Part shown: piece after piece, positions 18,850-27,043 of the stretch
How the letters are laid out: every line of letters starts with the position of its first letter
Numbering within the stretch: the stretch's first letter is position 1
Origin: Micrococcus sp. 2A
GTDB taxonomy: Bacteria; Actinomycetota; Actinomycetes; Actinomycetales; Micrococcaceae
Reading direction: 5' to 3'
DNA: 64,000 nucleotides
Assembly: GCF_039519235.1 (NCBI RefSeq)
Contig: NZ_CP154351.1
Location: forward strand, 2,480,001-2,544,000
The notes under the pieces: generated by a model
What the model was told of the DNA's origin: nothing
Database searches by the model: none
What the model saw: only the letters and a program-made list of their open reading frames with translations
Made by a program: the position numbers and the translations under genes

Positions 18850-20559
18850 GTGCTCTCGTCCCGCCCCGCCCGCCGTCTCCGTCCGCTCGCCGCCGCCGCG
18901 CTCGTCGCGGCGATGGCACTGACCGGCTGCTCGAGCGGGTCCCCGGACGGCCCGGCCGCGTCCTCCGCGCCGTCGTCCGGCGCATCGTCGGCGCCGGCCT
19001 CCTCCGCTCCTGCCTCCTCGCCCTCGGCGGCAGAGGCCGGCGCGACCGCGACGGAGGGCTCCCCGGAGTGGCCCCGCACCCCCACCCTGGACCGCATGCC
19101 GTTCGCCGGCCTCGACGTGAGCACGATCTCGGACTACCACCGCGCCACCCACCTCGTGGTCCCGCAGCTCGCGGGTGCCGAGCCCCTGAACTCGCGCCTG
19201 CGCGATCAGGCGCAGCGGCGCGCCGAGCAGTTCTGGTCCGACTCGGAGGGCAGCGAGGTCTCCGTGGCGCCCCCCTCGCTCTCCGGCTCGTGGCAGGCGG
19301 TGGGCGTGTCCCGGGACATCGTGGGCGTGCTGACGTCGGTGACGGAGTTCGCGGGTGCGGGCCACTCCATCGAGGAGCGGACCACGTGGTTCGACGCCGC
19401 CGCCGGCACGGTGGTCGAGCCCCTGGACCTGGTGTCCTCGGACAGCCGCGGCCTCCTGGAGCAGCGCGTGCGCGCGGCCGTGGACGCCCTCCCCGGCGCC
19501 GAGCGGGAGATGAGCCCCTCCAGCGCGGACACCGCGTGGGAGCAGCTCCGCGACGGGGACGTCCGCACGTGGTTCACGCCGGAGGGCGACCTCGCGATCG
19601 GCTTCTCGGAGCACACGGTCCTGGCCGGCAGCGCGGGCACGCCCGCGATCACGCTCCCGGCGTCCGACGTCGAGCCGTGGCTCTCCGACGCCGGGCGGGC
19701 GGTCCGCACGGCCGTGACCCGGCCCGACGTGGAGGCGTGGAACGCGGCGCATGCCCCCGTCACGGCCGGGCCGACGTCGTCCGCCCCGGCTCTGACACCC
19801 CCCGTCACCCCCGCACCGGCGTCCAGCTCCGAGGCCGCGCCCCGTGCGACGCCCACGGCACCCTCCACCCCCAGCGCGACGAAGAAGTCCTCCTCCACCC
19901 CCAGCGCGACGAAGAAGCCCTCCTCCGCCCCCAGCGCGACGAAGAAGCCCTCCTCCACCCCGGCCGCGGGCAGGGGCAGGACGGACTGCTCGGTCAAGCG
20001 CTGCATCGCCCTGACGTTCGACGACGGCCCCAAGCCCGCGACCGACGCCCGGCTGCTGGAGATCCTGGCCCGTCACGACGTCCGGGCGTCCTTCTTCATG
20101 ATCGGCTCCTCCGTCGATGCGTTCCCGGGCACCGCGAAGAAGATCAGCGCCGCGGGCCACGAGGTGGGCAACCACACGTACACGCACGCCCTCCTGAAGC
20201 CGCTGGGCCGGGCAGCCCTGGACGCCGAGCTCTCGAAGGCCAGCACGGCCATCGAGCACGCGACCGGGGTGCGGCCGGCGGTCATGCGTCCGCCCTACGG
20301 CGCCTACAACGCCACGGTCACCACGGCGATCGAGGCCCACGGCATGCGCAAGGCCATGTGGACGGTCGACACGCTCGACTGGAAGCACCGCGACCCCGCC
20401 AAGACGCTCGCGATCGTGAAGAAGGAGGCCGCCCCCGGCGGGATCATCCTGATGCACGACATCCACGCCACGACCATCGAGGCCGTGGACCCCGTGGTGA
20501 CCTGGCTCCAGTCCCAGGGCTACACCCTCGTGACCGTCTCCGACCTGCAGGACGGCTGA
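18850..20559 (+). CDS. Lipoprotein with C-terminal polysaccharide deacetylase (NodB) domain
   Basis: A 569-aa exported protein. The signal peptide ends in a lipobox LTGC (Cys at about 27). A Ser/Ala/Pro linker follows, then a 200-residue domain reminiscent of the DUF3298/RsiV-type extracellular domain seen with such deacetylases. A 10-residue repeat region comes next, then a carbohydrate esterase 4 domain from about 380. Catalytic motifs are all present: TFDDGP, NHTYTH, RPPYGAYN, and IILMHDIH near the end. It probably deacetylates peptidoglycan or another wall glycan. TAGCCT (18838-18843) stands 6 nt before the GTG start, so it is predicted leaderless. It separates the two ArsC genes. Confidence 0.85.
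   Translation: MLSSRPARRLRPLAAAALVAAMALTGCSSGSPDGPAASSAPSSGASSAPASSAPASSPSAAEAGATATEGSPEWPRTPTLDRMPFAGLDVSTISDYHRATHLVVPQLAGAEPLNSRLRDQAQRRAEQFWSDSEGSEVSVAPPSLSGSWQAVGVSRDIVGVLTSVTEFAGAGHSIEERTTWFDAAAGTVVEPLDLVSSDSRGLLEQRVRAAVDALPGAEREMSPSSADTAWEQLRDGDVRTWFTPEGDLAIGFSEHTVLAGSAGTPAITLPASDVEPWLSDAGRAVRTAVTRPDVEAWNAAHAPVTAGPTSSAPALTPPVTPAPASSSEAAPRATPTAPSTPSATKKSSSTPSATKKPSSAPSATKKPSSTPAAGRGRTDCSVKRCIALTFDDGPKPATDARLLEILARHDVRASFFMIGSSVDAFPGTAKKISAAGHEVGNHTYTHALLKPLGRAALDAELSKASTAIEHATGVRPAVMRPPYGAYNATVTTAIEAHGMRKAMWTVDTLDWKHRDPAKTLAIVKKEAAPGGIILMHDIHATTIEAVDPVVTWLQSQGYTLVTVSDLQDG
19864..19953 (+). repeat. Three 30-bp in-frame repeats in the deacetylase linker
   Basis: Three consecutive 30-bp copies encode the decapeptide unit TPSATKKSSS and its variants with P or A substitutions (unit SATKKPSS). 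They form a positively charged, Ser/Pro-rich spacer between the N-terminal domain and the NodB domain. Copy number may vary between strains. Confidence 0.8.
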
Positions 20560-20637
20560 TGGCCCCGCAGGTCAGACGCGATACCCTGGCCGGGAACGCA
20601 CCTTCTCCCGGCCCCCAGGACACGAGGAGGCCACCCC

Positions 20638-21321
20638 ATGCGGATCGCTGATCCCGGCCCTGCCGCCCCCGACCCCGGACGCGGCACCCCCAGCGGCCCG
20701 GATGCCGTCGACCCGCTCACCGCGGGCCTCGGCGAGCTGCGCCGCCGCTATGCGGAGGCGCTCGGCGCCGAGACGGTGGAGCGCCACGTGCAGGACGCCC
20801 TGGCCGACCTGGCGCGTGCCGGCACCACGGGGCCGCACCTGGAGAAGATGGCCGTGCGCTTCGCGGCCTCCCGGCTGGACGCCCTGGCCGAGGCGGAGGG
20901 GCTCGTGGACCCACAGGCCCCGCGCGTGCTCTTCGTGTGCGTGCAGAACGCCGGCCGCTCCCAGCTGGCCGCCGCCCTGCTGGCCGAGCACGCCGGCGAC
21001 GCCGTTCGGGTGCTCTCCGCGGGGTCCCGCCCCGCCGCGCACGTCCACGGCACCGTGGCCCCGCTGCTGGCCGAGCACGGCGCGGACCCGGAGGAGACGT
21101 TCCCCAAGCCCATCACCGAGGAGATCCTCCGGACGGCCGACTACGTCATCACCATGGGCTGCGGCGACGAGTGCGAGGTCCACCCGCACACCGTGCACCG
21201 GGACTGGCCGGTGGGCGACCCCGCCGAGACCGACTGGGACCGCCTCCAGGAGATCGTGGCGGACATCGAGCGGCGCGTGGCCGAGCTCTGGGCCGAGATC
21301 CAGGCGACCCTGCCGCGCTGA
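20638..21321 (+). CDS. arsC: Arsenate reductase (LMW phosphatase type) with N-terminal helical bundle
   Basis: A 227-aa protein. Residues about 25-88 form a predicted helical region (LGELRRRYAEALGAETVERH onwards) like the three-helix bundle found in front of some actinobacterial ArsC proteins. Residues 96-227 are the reductase domain with CVQNAGRSQLAAA (C101, R107), ITMGCGDECE (C175, C179) and the DWPVGDP acid loop. All catalytic residues are intact. The start has GAGGAGG six bases upstream. It is the third ArsC-type domain in the locus and is separated from the arsR-acr3 cluster by the deacetylase gene. Confidence 0.87.
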   Translation: MRIADPGPAAPDPGRGTPSGPDAVDPLTAGLGELRRRYAEALGAETVERHVQDALADLARAGTTGPHLEKMAVRFAASRLDALAEAEGLVDPQAPRVLFVCVQNAGRSQLAAALLAEHAGDAVRVLSAGSRPAAHVHGTVAPLLAEHGADPEETFPKPITEEILRTADYVITMGCGDECEVHPHTVHRDWPVGDPAETDWDRLQEIVADIERRVAELWAEIQATLPR

Positions 21322-21351
21322 ACCGCCGGCTCCCGCGTCCCCCGCGCGGCC

Positions 21352-21900
21352 TCAGGCCCGGCGGCCGAGGCGGGCGAGCAGGCGCTCCTGGCGCGGGGCG
21401 CCGTCGGCCACGGGGATCGCGGCCCCGAGGATCCCCGGGGTGTAGGCCCGCTCGCCGAAGCTCTCGAGGGCGGCCTCCACGTGGTCCATCTCCGCGTCCG
21501 TGAACTGCTCGTCCACGCCCTGCGAGCGGGCGAGGTCCCAGCGGTGCACGATCAGGTCGAACACGTGGAAGTGCAGCAGCGCCTCGCCCACGGTCATGGC
21601 GCCCACCGCGGTGTCCATGGCCCGCTGCGTGAACTCCGGATCGCCCGCGAGGGCGGACATGGCGACCTCGTGCTTGATCCACTGGAGGTGCCTCGGGGAG
21701 CGCGAGCCGTCGAACACGGGGACCTCGCGCCCCTGACGGGCGGCGAAGTCGCGCTCCGCGGTGACGACGTGGTCCAGGAGGTCCGCGGCAGTCCAGCCGT
21801 CACAGGGGGTGGGCGCGTCCCAGTCGGCCACGGCCTGCACGAGGGCGGTGAACGGGGCGGCGGCGGCGTCCCAGCGGGCTTCGGTCTCGGTGGTGGCCAT
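21352..21900 (-). CDS. TIGR03086-type DinB-fold metal-binding protein
   Basis: A 182-aa protein of the DinB/mycothiol-dependent maleylpyruvate isomerase N-terminal superfamily. The TPCDGWTAADLLDHVVTAER segment and LLHFHVFDLIVHRWDLARS supply the conserved His ligands of the family. The ATG follows AGGAGACCCC. In Actinobacteria such proteins are often mycothiol S-transferase relatives; no substrate can be named here. Confidence 0.8.
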   Translation of the reverse strand: MATTETEARWDAAAAPFTALVQAVADWDAPTPCDGWTAADLLDHVVTAERDFAARQGREVPVFDGSRSPRHLQWIKHEVAMSALAGDPEFTQRAMDTAVGAMTVGEALLHFHVFDLIVHRWDLARSQGVDEQFTDAEMDHVEAALESFGERAYTPGILGAAIPVADGAPRQERLLARLGRRA

Positions 21901-22028
21901 GGGGTCTCCTGAGGGTCGGTGCGACGCGGACGGCGTGTCCGCGCCGGGAACATGATCCCCCATTCCGGCGCGCGCCGCGCAGCGCCGCCACCGTGGAGGG
22001 GGCAAGCGCCTGGGCTGAGGGGCCGCCC

Positions 22029-22637
22029 TCAGGGCAGCAGGGCCTCGATGACGGTCTCGATGCTCGTGAGCACCGTCTCGCGGTCCACCTCGTCCGGGCG
22101 GAGGTGGCGTTCCACCGCGACGGTGTGGACGAGCATCAGCAGGAGCGCGGCCATCCGCGTCAGCTCCGCGTGGTCCGCGCTCGCGAACCACTCGTGGTTC
22201 TCGAGCAGCTCCACGAGGAAGGCGCGCCGGCGCTCGCTGAAGGCCGCGTACTCGGCGCCCACCACGTCGTCGCGCAGGGCCACGGCCTGGAACTCGTGGA
22301 CCAGCACCGGCCACTGGCCCGAGGCGTTCAGGACCGTGGACCCCAGGGCCTCGGCGAGCCGGCGCGTCAGCTCCTCCCGGCCCACCCCCTCCTCGACCAG
22401 CGCCGCCGCCACGCCGCGCATCGCCTCCGTGGTGATCCGCTCGAACTCGGTGGCGCACACCTCCGCGAACAGCTGCGGCTTGCCGCCGAAGCCCGAGTAC
22501 ACCGCGCCCTTGGTGTAGCCGGCGTCGGCCGCGATCCGGGCGAGCGACGCCTTCACGTACCCCTCGTGCTCGAACGCCCGGGCGGCGTGGTGCAGGAGGT
22601 CGGCGCGCACGTCGGCGCTGCGGGGTCGAACGGCCAT
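22029..22637 (-). CDS. TetR-family transcriptional regulator
   Basis: A 202-aa repressor with an N-terminal HTH (ASLARIAADAGYTKGAVYSGFGGKPQLFAEV) and a C-terminal ligand domain. It is divergent from the ABC ATPase/YhgE operon. Two near-identical palindromes in the 35-bp spacer and the start of the operon are its probable operators. AAAGGG lies before the ATG. The inducer is unknown; membrane-active compounds are common for regulators beside YhgE genes (inference). Confidence 0.88.
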   Translation of the reverse strand: MAVRPRSADVRADLLHHAARAFEHEGYVKASLARIAADAGYTKGAVYSGFGGKPQLFAEVCATEFERITTEAMRGVAAALVEEGVGREELTRRLAEALGSTVLNASGQWPVLVHEFQAVALRDDVVGAEYAAFSERRRAFLVELLENHEWFASADHAELTRMAALLLMLVHTVAVERHLRPDEVDRETVLTSIETVIEALLP

Positions 22638-22648
22638 GTTGCCCTTTC

Positions 22649-22695
22649 GGTACCGATGGTATTGAATACTGCATGAATCCAGTACCGATGGTACT
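22649..22695. promoter_or_regulatory. Twin TetR operators
   Basis: Site 1 (22649-22663) is GGTACCGATGGTATT and site 2 (22681-22695) is AGTACCGATGGTACT. Site 2 is a perfect AGTACC-GAT-GGTACT palindrome. Site 1 differs at two positions. They are spaced 32 bp centre to centre, three helical turns, so two dimers would bind on the same face. Site 2 overlaps the first possible start codons of the ATPase gene. Confidence 0.75.
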
Positions 22696-23446
22696 GATGC
22701 CCGCGCAGCACGGCAAAGCACCCTCGAAGGAGCCCGCCCTGATCCCCGCGACCCCCACCCCCCTCGACCCGCCGGCACGGCGGGTCGCCGCCCGCGCCGC
22801 CCAGCACCACCTCGTGGCCCGCGGCCTGACCCTGCGCACCCGGAACGGGACCGTCTTCGCGCCCGTGGACCTGGACCTCCCCGCCCACACGCCGCTCGCC
22901 GTCCTGGGCACCCAGGGCTCGGGCCGCTCGGCCCTGCTCCTCGCCCTCACGGGCCGGCTCCAGGGCGTGGACGGGGAGCTGACCCTGGGCCGCATCGACG
23001 GCGTCCGCCACGCGCACCGCCTGCGCGAGGCCACGGCCGTGGCCCATGTCGGCGACCTCGTCGAGCTCGAGTCCACCCTCACCGTCCGCGAGTCGCTCGA
23101 GGAGCGGATCCTCACGGACGGCATCCGCCGCCGGGACGGCCGCGCGCGGTTCGCCCGGCTCAGCGAGGCCGTCGGCTTCGAGGCCGACCCCGGCACCCCC
23201 GTCGGGCACCTCCCGGCACCGGAGCGCACGGTCCTCACCGCGCTGCTCGCGTGCCTGCGCCCCGCCCGGCTCGTGGCCTACGACGACGTCGACGCCACGC
23301 TCACGGACGCGCAGCTCGCCCGCGTCTACACCGCCCTCGAGACCCTCGGGGACTTCGGACACCCCTTCGCCGTCAGCGCCCTCACCTCCTCCGCGGTCCC
23401 CCGCGGCGCCGTGGTGCTCCCCCTGACCCCCTCCCTGGAGGACTGA
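22673..23446 (+). CDS. Degenerate ABC-type ATP-binding protein paired with YhgE
   Basis: Up to 257 aa. The nucleotide-binding core is recognisable, but Walker A reads GTQGSGRS, with Arg in place of the catalytic Lys (Arg85 counted from 22673). The LSGGQ signature is replaced by VGHLPAPE, and Walker B is LVAYDDVD. The fold is kept but hydrolysis is doubtful. The start is unclear: ATGs at 22673, 22688 and 22697 lie inside or beside operator 2. A good AAGGAG (22727-22732) stands 6 nt before an in-frame CTG at 22739. The stop is directly followed by the YhgE ATG, so the two are coupled. Confidence 0.75.
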   Translation: MNPVPMVLMPAQHGKAPSKEPALIPATPTPLDPPARRVAARAAQHHLVARGLTLRTRNGTVFAPVDLDLPAHTPLAVLGTQGSGRSALLLALTGRLQGVDGELTLGRIDGVRHAHRLREATAVAHVGDLVELESTLTVRESLEERILTDGIRRRDGRARFARLSEAVGFEADPGTPVGHLPAPERTVLTALLACLRPARLVAYDDVDATLTDAQLARVYTALETLGDFGHPFAVSALTSSAVPRGAVVLPLTPSLED

Positions 23447-26203
23447 ATGCTGTTCCGCTATGAGCTGCGCCGGTTCCGCGCCGGGCTGCCCCTGCTCGCC
23501 CTGATCTTCGTGCTCCTGGTGCCCGCGATCTACGGTGCCCTCTACCTCTCCGCCAACTGGGACCCCTACGGCCGGATGGACCGCCTCCCCGTGGCGATCG
23601 TGAACGAGGACCAGCCCGTGGAGTACGACGGCCGCACCCTCACCACGGGCGCCGACGTCACCCGCGAGCTCGTGGAGGACCGCGCGTTCGACTGGCACGA
23701 GACCACGCGCGCAGAGGCCGAGGAGGGCCTGCGGGAGGGCCGCTACTACCTCGTGCTCGAGATCCCGGAGGACCTCAGCGCCGACCTCGTGAGCCCCAGC
23801 GACGACGTCGGATCGCCGGAGCAGGCGCAGATCACCCTGCGCCGGGACGACTCCAACGGCTTCGTGATCGGGTCCGTGACCGCCTCGAGCCAGTCCAAGA
23901 TCGAGAACTCGGTGGACCAGGCCGCCGTCGAGGCCTACTTCAAGGCCGTCTTCTCCAACATCGCCACCCTGCGCGACGGGATGGTGCAGGCCGCCGACGG
24001 AGCCGCCCAGCTGGCGGACGGCGCCCGGCAGGCCCGCGACGGGGCCACGTCCATCGACGACGGGCTCGCCCAGGCCAAGGACGGCTCGGGCCGGCTCGTG
24101 GAGGGCGTCGCCCAGGCCAAGGAGGGCTCGGCCCAACTCGCCGACGGCGCCCGGAGCGCGAAGGACGGCGCCGACCGCGTCGCCAGCGGGGCCGCCTCCG
24201 CCGAGGAGGGCTCCGCGCGGCTCGCCGAGGGCGTGGCCCAGGCCAAGGACGGCTCGGCCGCCCTCGCCGACGGCGCCGGCCAGCTCAACGCCAACGTTCC
24301 CGCCCTGCGCGAGGGCGCCCAGAGCCTGGCCGGCGGGCTGGCGCAGCTCGACGACGGCTCGAGCCGGCTCGTGGACGGCCTCGCCTCCGCGCGCGAGGGC
24401 TCCGCGGCGCTCGCGGACGGCGCGGACCAGCTGAACGCCAACGTGCCCACCCTCCGGGAGGGCGCGCAGAGTCTGGCCGGCGGGCTCGACGAGCTGGGCG
24501 CCGGCTCGGCCGAGCTCACGGACGGCGCGCGGCAGGTGGCCGGGGGCACCCAGGAGCTCTACGACACCGTGGCGCCCCGCCTCGACACCGTGATCGAGAA
24601 CCAGGACGCGGTGGCGGCCGACGTGGCCGCCGTGAACCAGGACGTGCAAGGGCTGAACGAGATTGCCGGGGCCGCGGAGACCCGCGTCTCGGGCGCCGTC
24701 GGCACGGCCCAGGAGCAGCTGGCCGCCCTCGCCGAGGAGAACCCGGAGATCGCCGACCAGCCCGGCTACACCGCGCTGGCCGAGACCCTGGCCGCGGCCG
24801 CCGAGCGCTCCGCGCGCATCGAGGCCCGGTCCGCCGAGATCGCCGAGACGTCGGCGGCGGCGAACGATCGGGTGCAGTCCGCCGTGCAGGAGGACGTGGC
24901 CGGCGACGCGAAGGACAAGATCACCCGGCTCAACGACGGCGCCCACGCCGTCGCCGACGGTGCCGGCTCCCTGCAGGAGGGGATCGGGCAGGCCGGCGAG
25001 GGCGCGAACACCCTCGCCGACGGCGTCGGGAGGTTCTCCGACGGCCTCACCCAGCTCTCCGACGGCGCCACCGCCCTCGACGGCGGCATCGGACAGCTGC
25101 AGGACGGCGCGGGCACGCTCAGCGACGGACTCGGCACGGCCCATGATGGCGCGAACAGCCTCGCCGACGGCGTCGGGAAGTTCTCCGACGGGCTCACCCA
25201 GCTCTCCGACGGCGCCACCGCGCTCGACGACGGGCTCGGCCAGGCGCAGGACGGCGCCACCGCGCTGCACGACGGCCTGGCGCAGCTGAGCCCGGGTGCC
25301 GCGAGTCTCGCGGACGGCGTCGGCCAGCTGGCCGACGGGGCCGGCAGCCTCGACGACGGACTGGGCCAGCTCGGAACCGGAGCCAGCGACCTGGACGCCG
25401 GCCTGGGCCAGCTCAAGGACGGCTCGAGCCAGCTGCGGGACGGCCTGGGATCCCTCGACGACGGCGCGCACACGCTCGCCACGGAGCTCCAGGACGGCGC
25501 CGACCGGGTCCCGGCGCTCTCCGAGGACGAGGGCGAGGACGCCGCCCTGGTCATGTCCCGCCCCGTGGACGTGACGATGGACGTGCAGAACCCGGCCGAC
25601 GTCTACGGCCGCGGCATGGCGCCGATGTTCTTCTCGATCGCCCTCTGGGTCTTCGGCATCGCGGCCTTCAACATCATGCGCCCCATCAGCGGACGCATGC
25701 TCGCGGGCCGCCGCAATCCCCTCGCCCTCGCCCTCTCGGCCTGGCTGCCGGTGGGGCTGGTGGCCACCGCGGGCGGGATGATCATGCTGCTGGCGACTCT
25801 GCCGATGGGCATGGCGCCGGTGCATCCGTGGCGGCTGGTCCTGCTGGTCACGGCGGTGGCGGTGGTGTTCTCGCTGTTCGCCCACCTCGTGCAGACCGCC
25901 CTCGGCACGCCCGGTTCCGCGGTCCTGCTGGTCCTGCTGATCCTGCAGCTGGCCTCCACGGGCGGCACGTACCCGGCCCAGGTGCTGCCCGGGTTCTTCC
26001 GCTGGCTGCACCCGTTCATGCCGATGAGCTACTCGATCGAGGCGTTCCGGCACGCGATCTCCGGCGGCCTGGACTCCCGCTACTGGGGCCCGATGGCCGT
26101 GCTCCTGGCCCTCGGCGCGGTGCTGGTCGTGCTGGACGTGCTCGCGATCCGGAGACGCCAGCGGTTCCGCATGAAGGACCTGCACCCCGCGCTCGAGAAG
26201 TGA
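23447..26203 (+). CDS. YhgE/Pip-type membrane protein with long DG-repeat domain
   Basis: A 918-aa protein with one N-terminal transmembrane helix (about 14-36), a large extracytoplasmic domain and five C-terminal helices (from about 725, ending in a basic tail). The region about 180-690 is built of some forty short units of the form xxLADGaxxLxdG (for example AQLADGARQA, TALDDGLGQA), predicted to be a long helical rod. It is broken at about 355-490 by a non-repeat coiled segment. The family includes the phage-infection protein Pip and type VII-associated YhgE. It likely forms an ABC-2-like exporter with the preceding ATPase. It ends in a strong terminator. Confidence 0.88.
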   Translation: MLFRYELRRFRAGLPLLALIFVLLVPAIYGALYLSANWDPYGRMDRLPVAIVNEDQPVEYDGRTLTTGADVTRELVEDRAFDWHETTRAEAEEGLREGRYYLVLEIPEDLSADLVSPSDDVGSPEQAQITLRRDDSNGFVIGSVTASSQSKIENSVDQAAVEAYFKAVFSNIATLRDGMVQAADGAAQLADGARQARDGATSIDDGLAQAKDGSGRLVEGVAQAKEGSAQLADGARSAKDGADRVASGAASAEEGSARLAEGVAQAKDGSAALADGAGQLNANVPALREGAQSLAGGLAQLDDGSSRLVDGLASAREGSAALADGADQLNANVPTLREGAQSLAGGLDELGAGSAELTDGARQVAGGTQELYDTVAPRLDTVIENQDAVAADVAAVNQDVQGLNEIAGAAETRVSGAVGTAQEQLAALAEENPEIADQPGYTALAETLAAAAERSARIEARSAEIAETSAAANDRVQSAVQEDVAGDAKDKITRLNDGAHAVADGAGSLQEGIGQAGEGANTLADGVGRFSDGLTQLSDGATALDGGIGQLQDGAGTLSDGLGTAHDGANSLADGVGKFSDGLTQLSDGATALDDGLGQAQDGATALHDGLAQLSPGAASLADGVGQLADGAGSLDDGLGQLGTGASDLDAGLGQLKDGSSQLRDGLGSLDDGAHTLATELQDGADRVPALSEDEGEDAALVMSRPVDVTMDVQNPADVYGRGMAPMFFSIALWVFGIAAFNIMRPISGRMLAGRRNPLALALSAWLPVGLVATAGGMIMLLATLPMGMAPVHPWRLVLLVTAVAVVFSLFAHLVQTALGTPGSAVLLVLLILQLASTGGTYPAQVLPGFFRWLHPFMPMSYSIEAFRHAISGGLDSRYWGPMAVLLALGAVLVVLDVLAIRRRQRFRMKDLHPALEK
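23985..25515 (+). repeat. Coding repeat array (DG units) in the YhgE-type gene
   Basis: Degenerate 21- and 33-bp units encoding AxxLADG-like blocks recur along the gene. Some larger blocks are duplicated: the QLNANVP-LREGAQSLAGGL segment appears twice (near 24280 and 24430). A FSDGLTQLSDGATALD block also appears twice (near 25035 and 25180). The array grew by internal duplication. Confidence 0.8.
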
Positions 26204-26207
26204 GCGG

Positions 26208-26233
26208 CGCGCGCCCGGGACCCCGGGCGCGCG
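26208..26233 (+). terminator. Hairpin terminator of the ATPase-YhgE operon
   Basis: Perfect 12-bp arms CGCGCGCCCGGG / CCCGGGCGCGCG with a 2-nt gap (in practice a shorter stem with a small loop) begin 5 bp after the YhgE stop. There is no T-tract, as is usual in high-GC actinobacteria. Confidence 0.7.
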
Positions 26234-26299
26234 TCCCGGCGCGGGCGACGGGGACGGGACGTCGTGGGTCGACGTCGGGGAGGCGGCGTCGGGAGCGGG

Positions 26300-26884
26300 T
26301 CAGAGCGCGATGAGCCGGGTGAAGTCCGTCTCGGCGTGGCCGGCCACGCGGAAGGTGCGCTCCCCCACGATCCGGAAGCCGATCCGTTCGTAGAACGCGT
26401 TGGCCCGGTGGTTGTGCACGTTCGTGCCGAGCCAGCCGTAGGCCAGGCCGCGGGCCCGCATCGCGTCCAGCCCGGCGGCCATGAGGGCGCCCGCCGCGCC
26501 CGTGCCGCGTGCCTCCGCGAGCACGTACAGCTTGGAGAGGCAGCCGACGGGCGCGTCCCCGACGACGGCGGCCACGGCCGGCTCGGCGGCCGGGGCGAGC
26601 TCCGTCATCACGTAGCCCACGACGCGGCCGGCCGTGTCCTCGGCCACGGCCACCGCGTGGTCGGCCGAGGCGATCCAGCCACCGATCACGTCCGCGTTCA
26701 GCTGCGCGGCGATGTGCTCGTCCATCGCCTCCCGCGTGGTGGTCGGCGGGCACGCGTCCGGGAACGTCGCGGCGGCCACGCGCGCGACGGCCGCGGCGTC
26801 GCCGGGGACGGCCGGGCGGACGGTCACGGGAGCGGGCGACGCGCGGACGGTCGGCTCGGGCGTCGGATCGGGGTCGGCGGTCAT
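26300..26884 (-). CDS. GNAT-family N-acetyltransferase
   Basis: A 194-aa acetyltransferase. It has LYVLAEARGTGAAGALMAAG (acetyl-CoA loop) and WLGTNVHNHRANAFYERIGF with the C-terminal RIVGERTFRVAGHAETDF. TACCGT at 26892-26897 is 7 nt from the ATG and no Shine-Dalgarno is seen, so it is predicted leaderless. It converges with the YhgE operon. The substrate is unknown. Confidence 0.85.
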   Translation of the reverse strand: MTADPDPTPEPTVRASPAPVTVRPAVPGDAAAVARVAAATFPDACPPTTTREAMDEHIAAQLNADVIGGWIASADHAVAVAEDTAGRVVGYVMTELAPAAEPAVAAVVGDAPVGCLSKLYVLAEARGTGAAGALMAAGLDAMRARGLAYGWLGTNVHNHRANAFYERIGFRIVGERTFRVAGHAETDFTRLIAL

Positions 26885-27043
26885 GCGGGGGACGGTACCC
26901 GGCGCGCCGGGACGCGCCGCCAGCGTGACGGCCCGCGCCCGTCGCAGGCCCCGGTCCGGTGCTGATGCTCACCTCGGACGCCCACCCGCCACGGGGCCAT
27001 GCCGGCCGAGGCGCTGGGCTGAGGCCCTGGCGAGACGCCGGGC

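Noticed and set aside
23985..25515. CRISPR-like repeats
   Set aside because: The repeats are in-frame, degenerate and encode a regular peptide unit; there are no unique spacers or cas genes.
22553..26185. A 1210-codon open frame on the minus strand opposite the YhgE-type gene
   Set aside because: It is the antisense of the repeat-rich YhgE gene. High GC removes stops, and the translation is His/Gly/Arg/Leu low-complexity with no fold or start signal.
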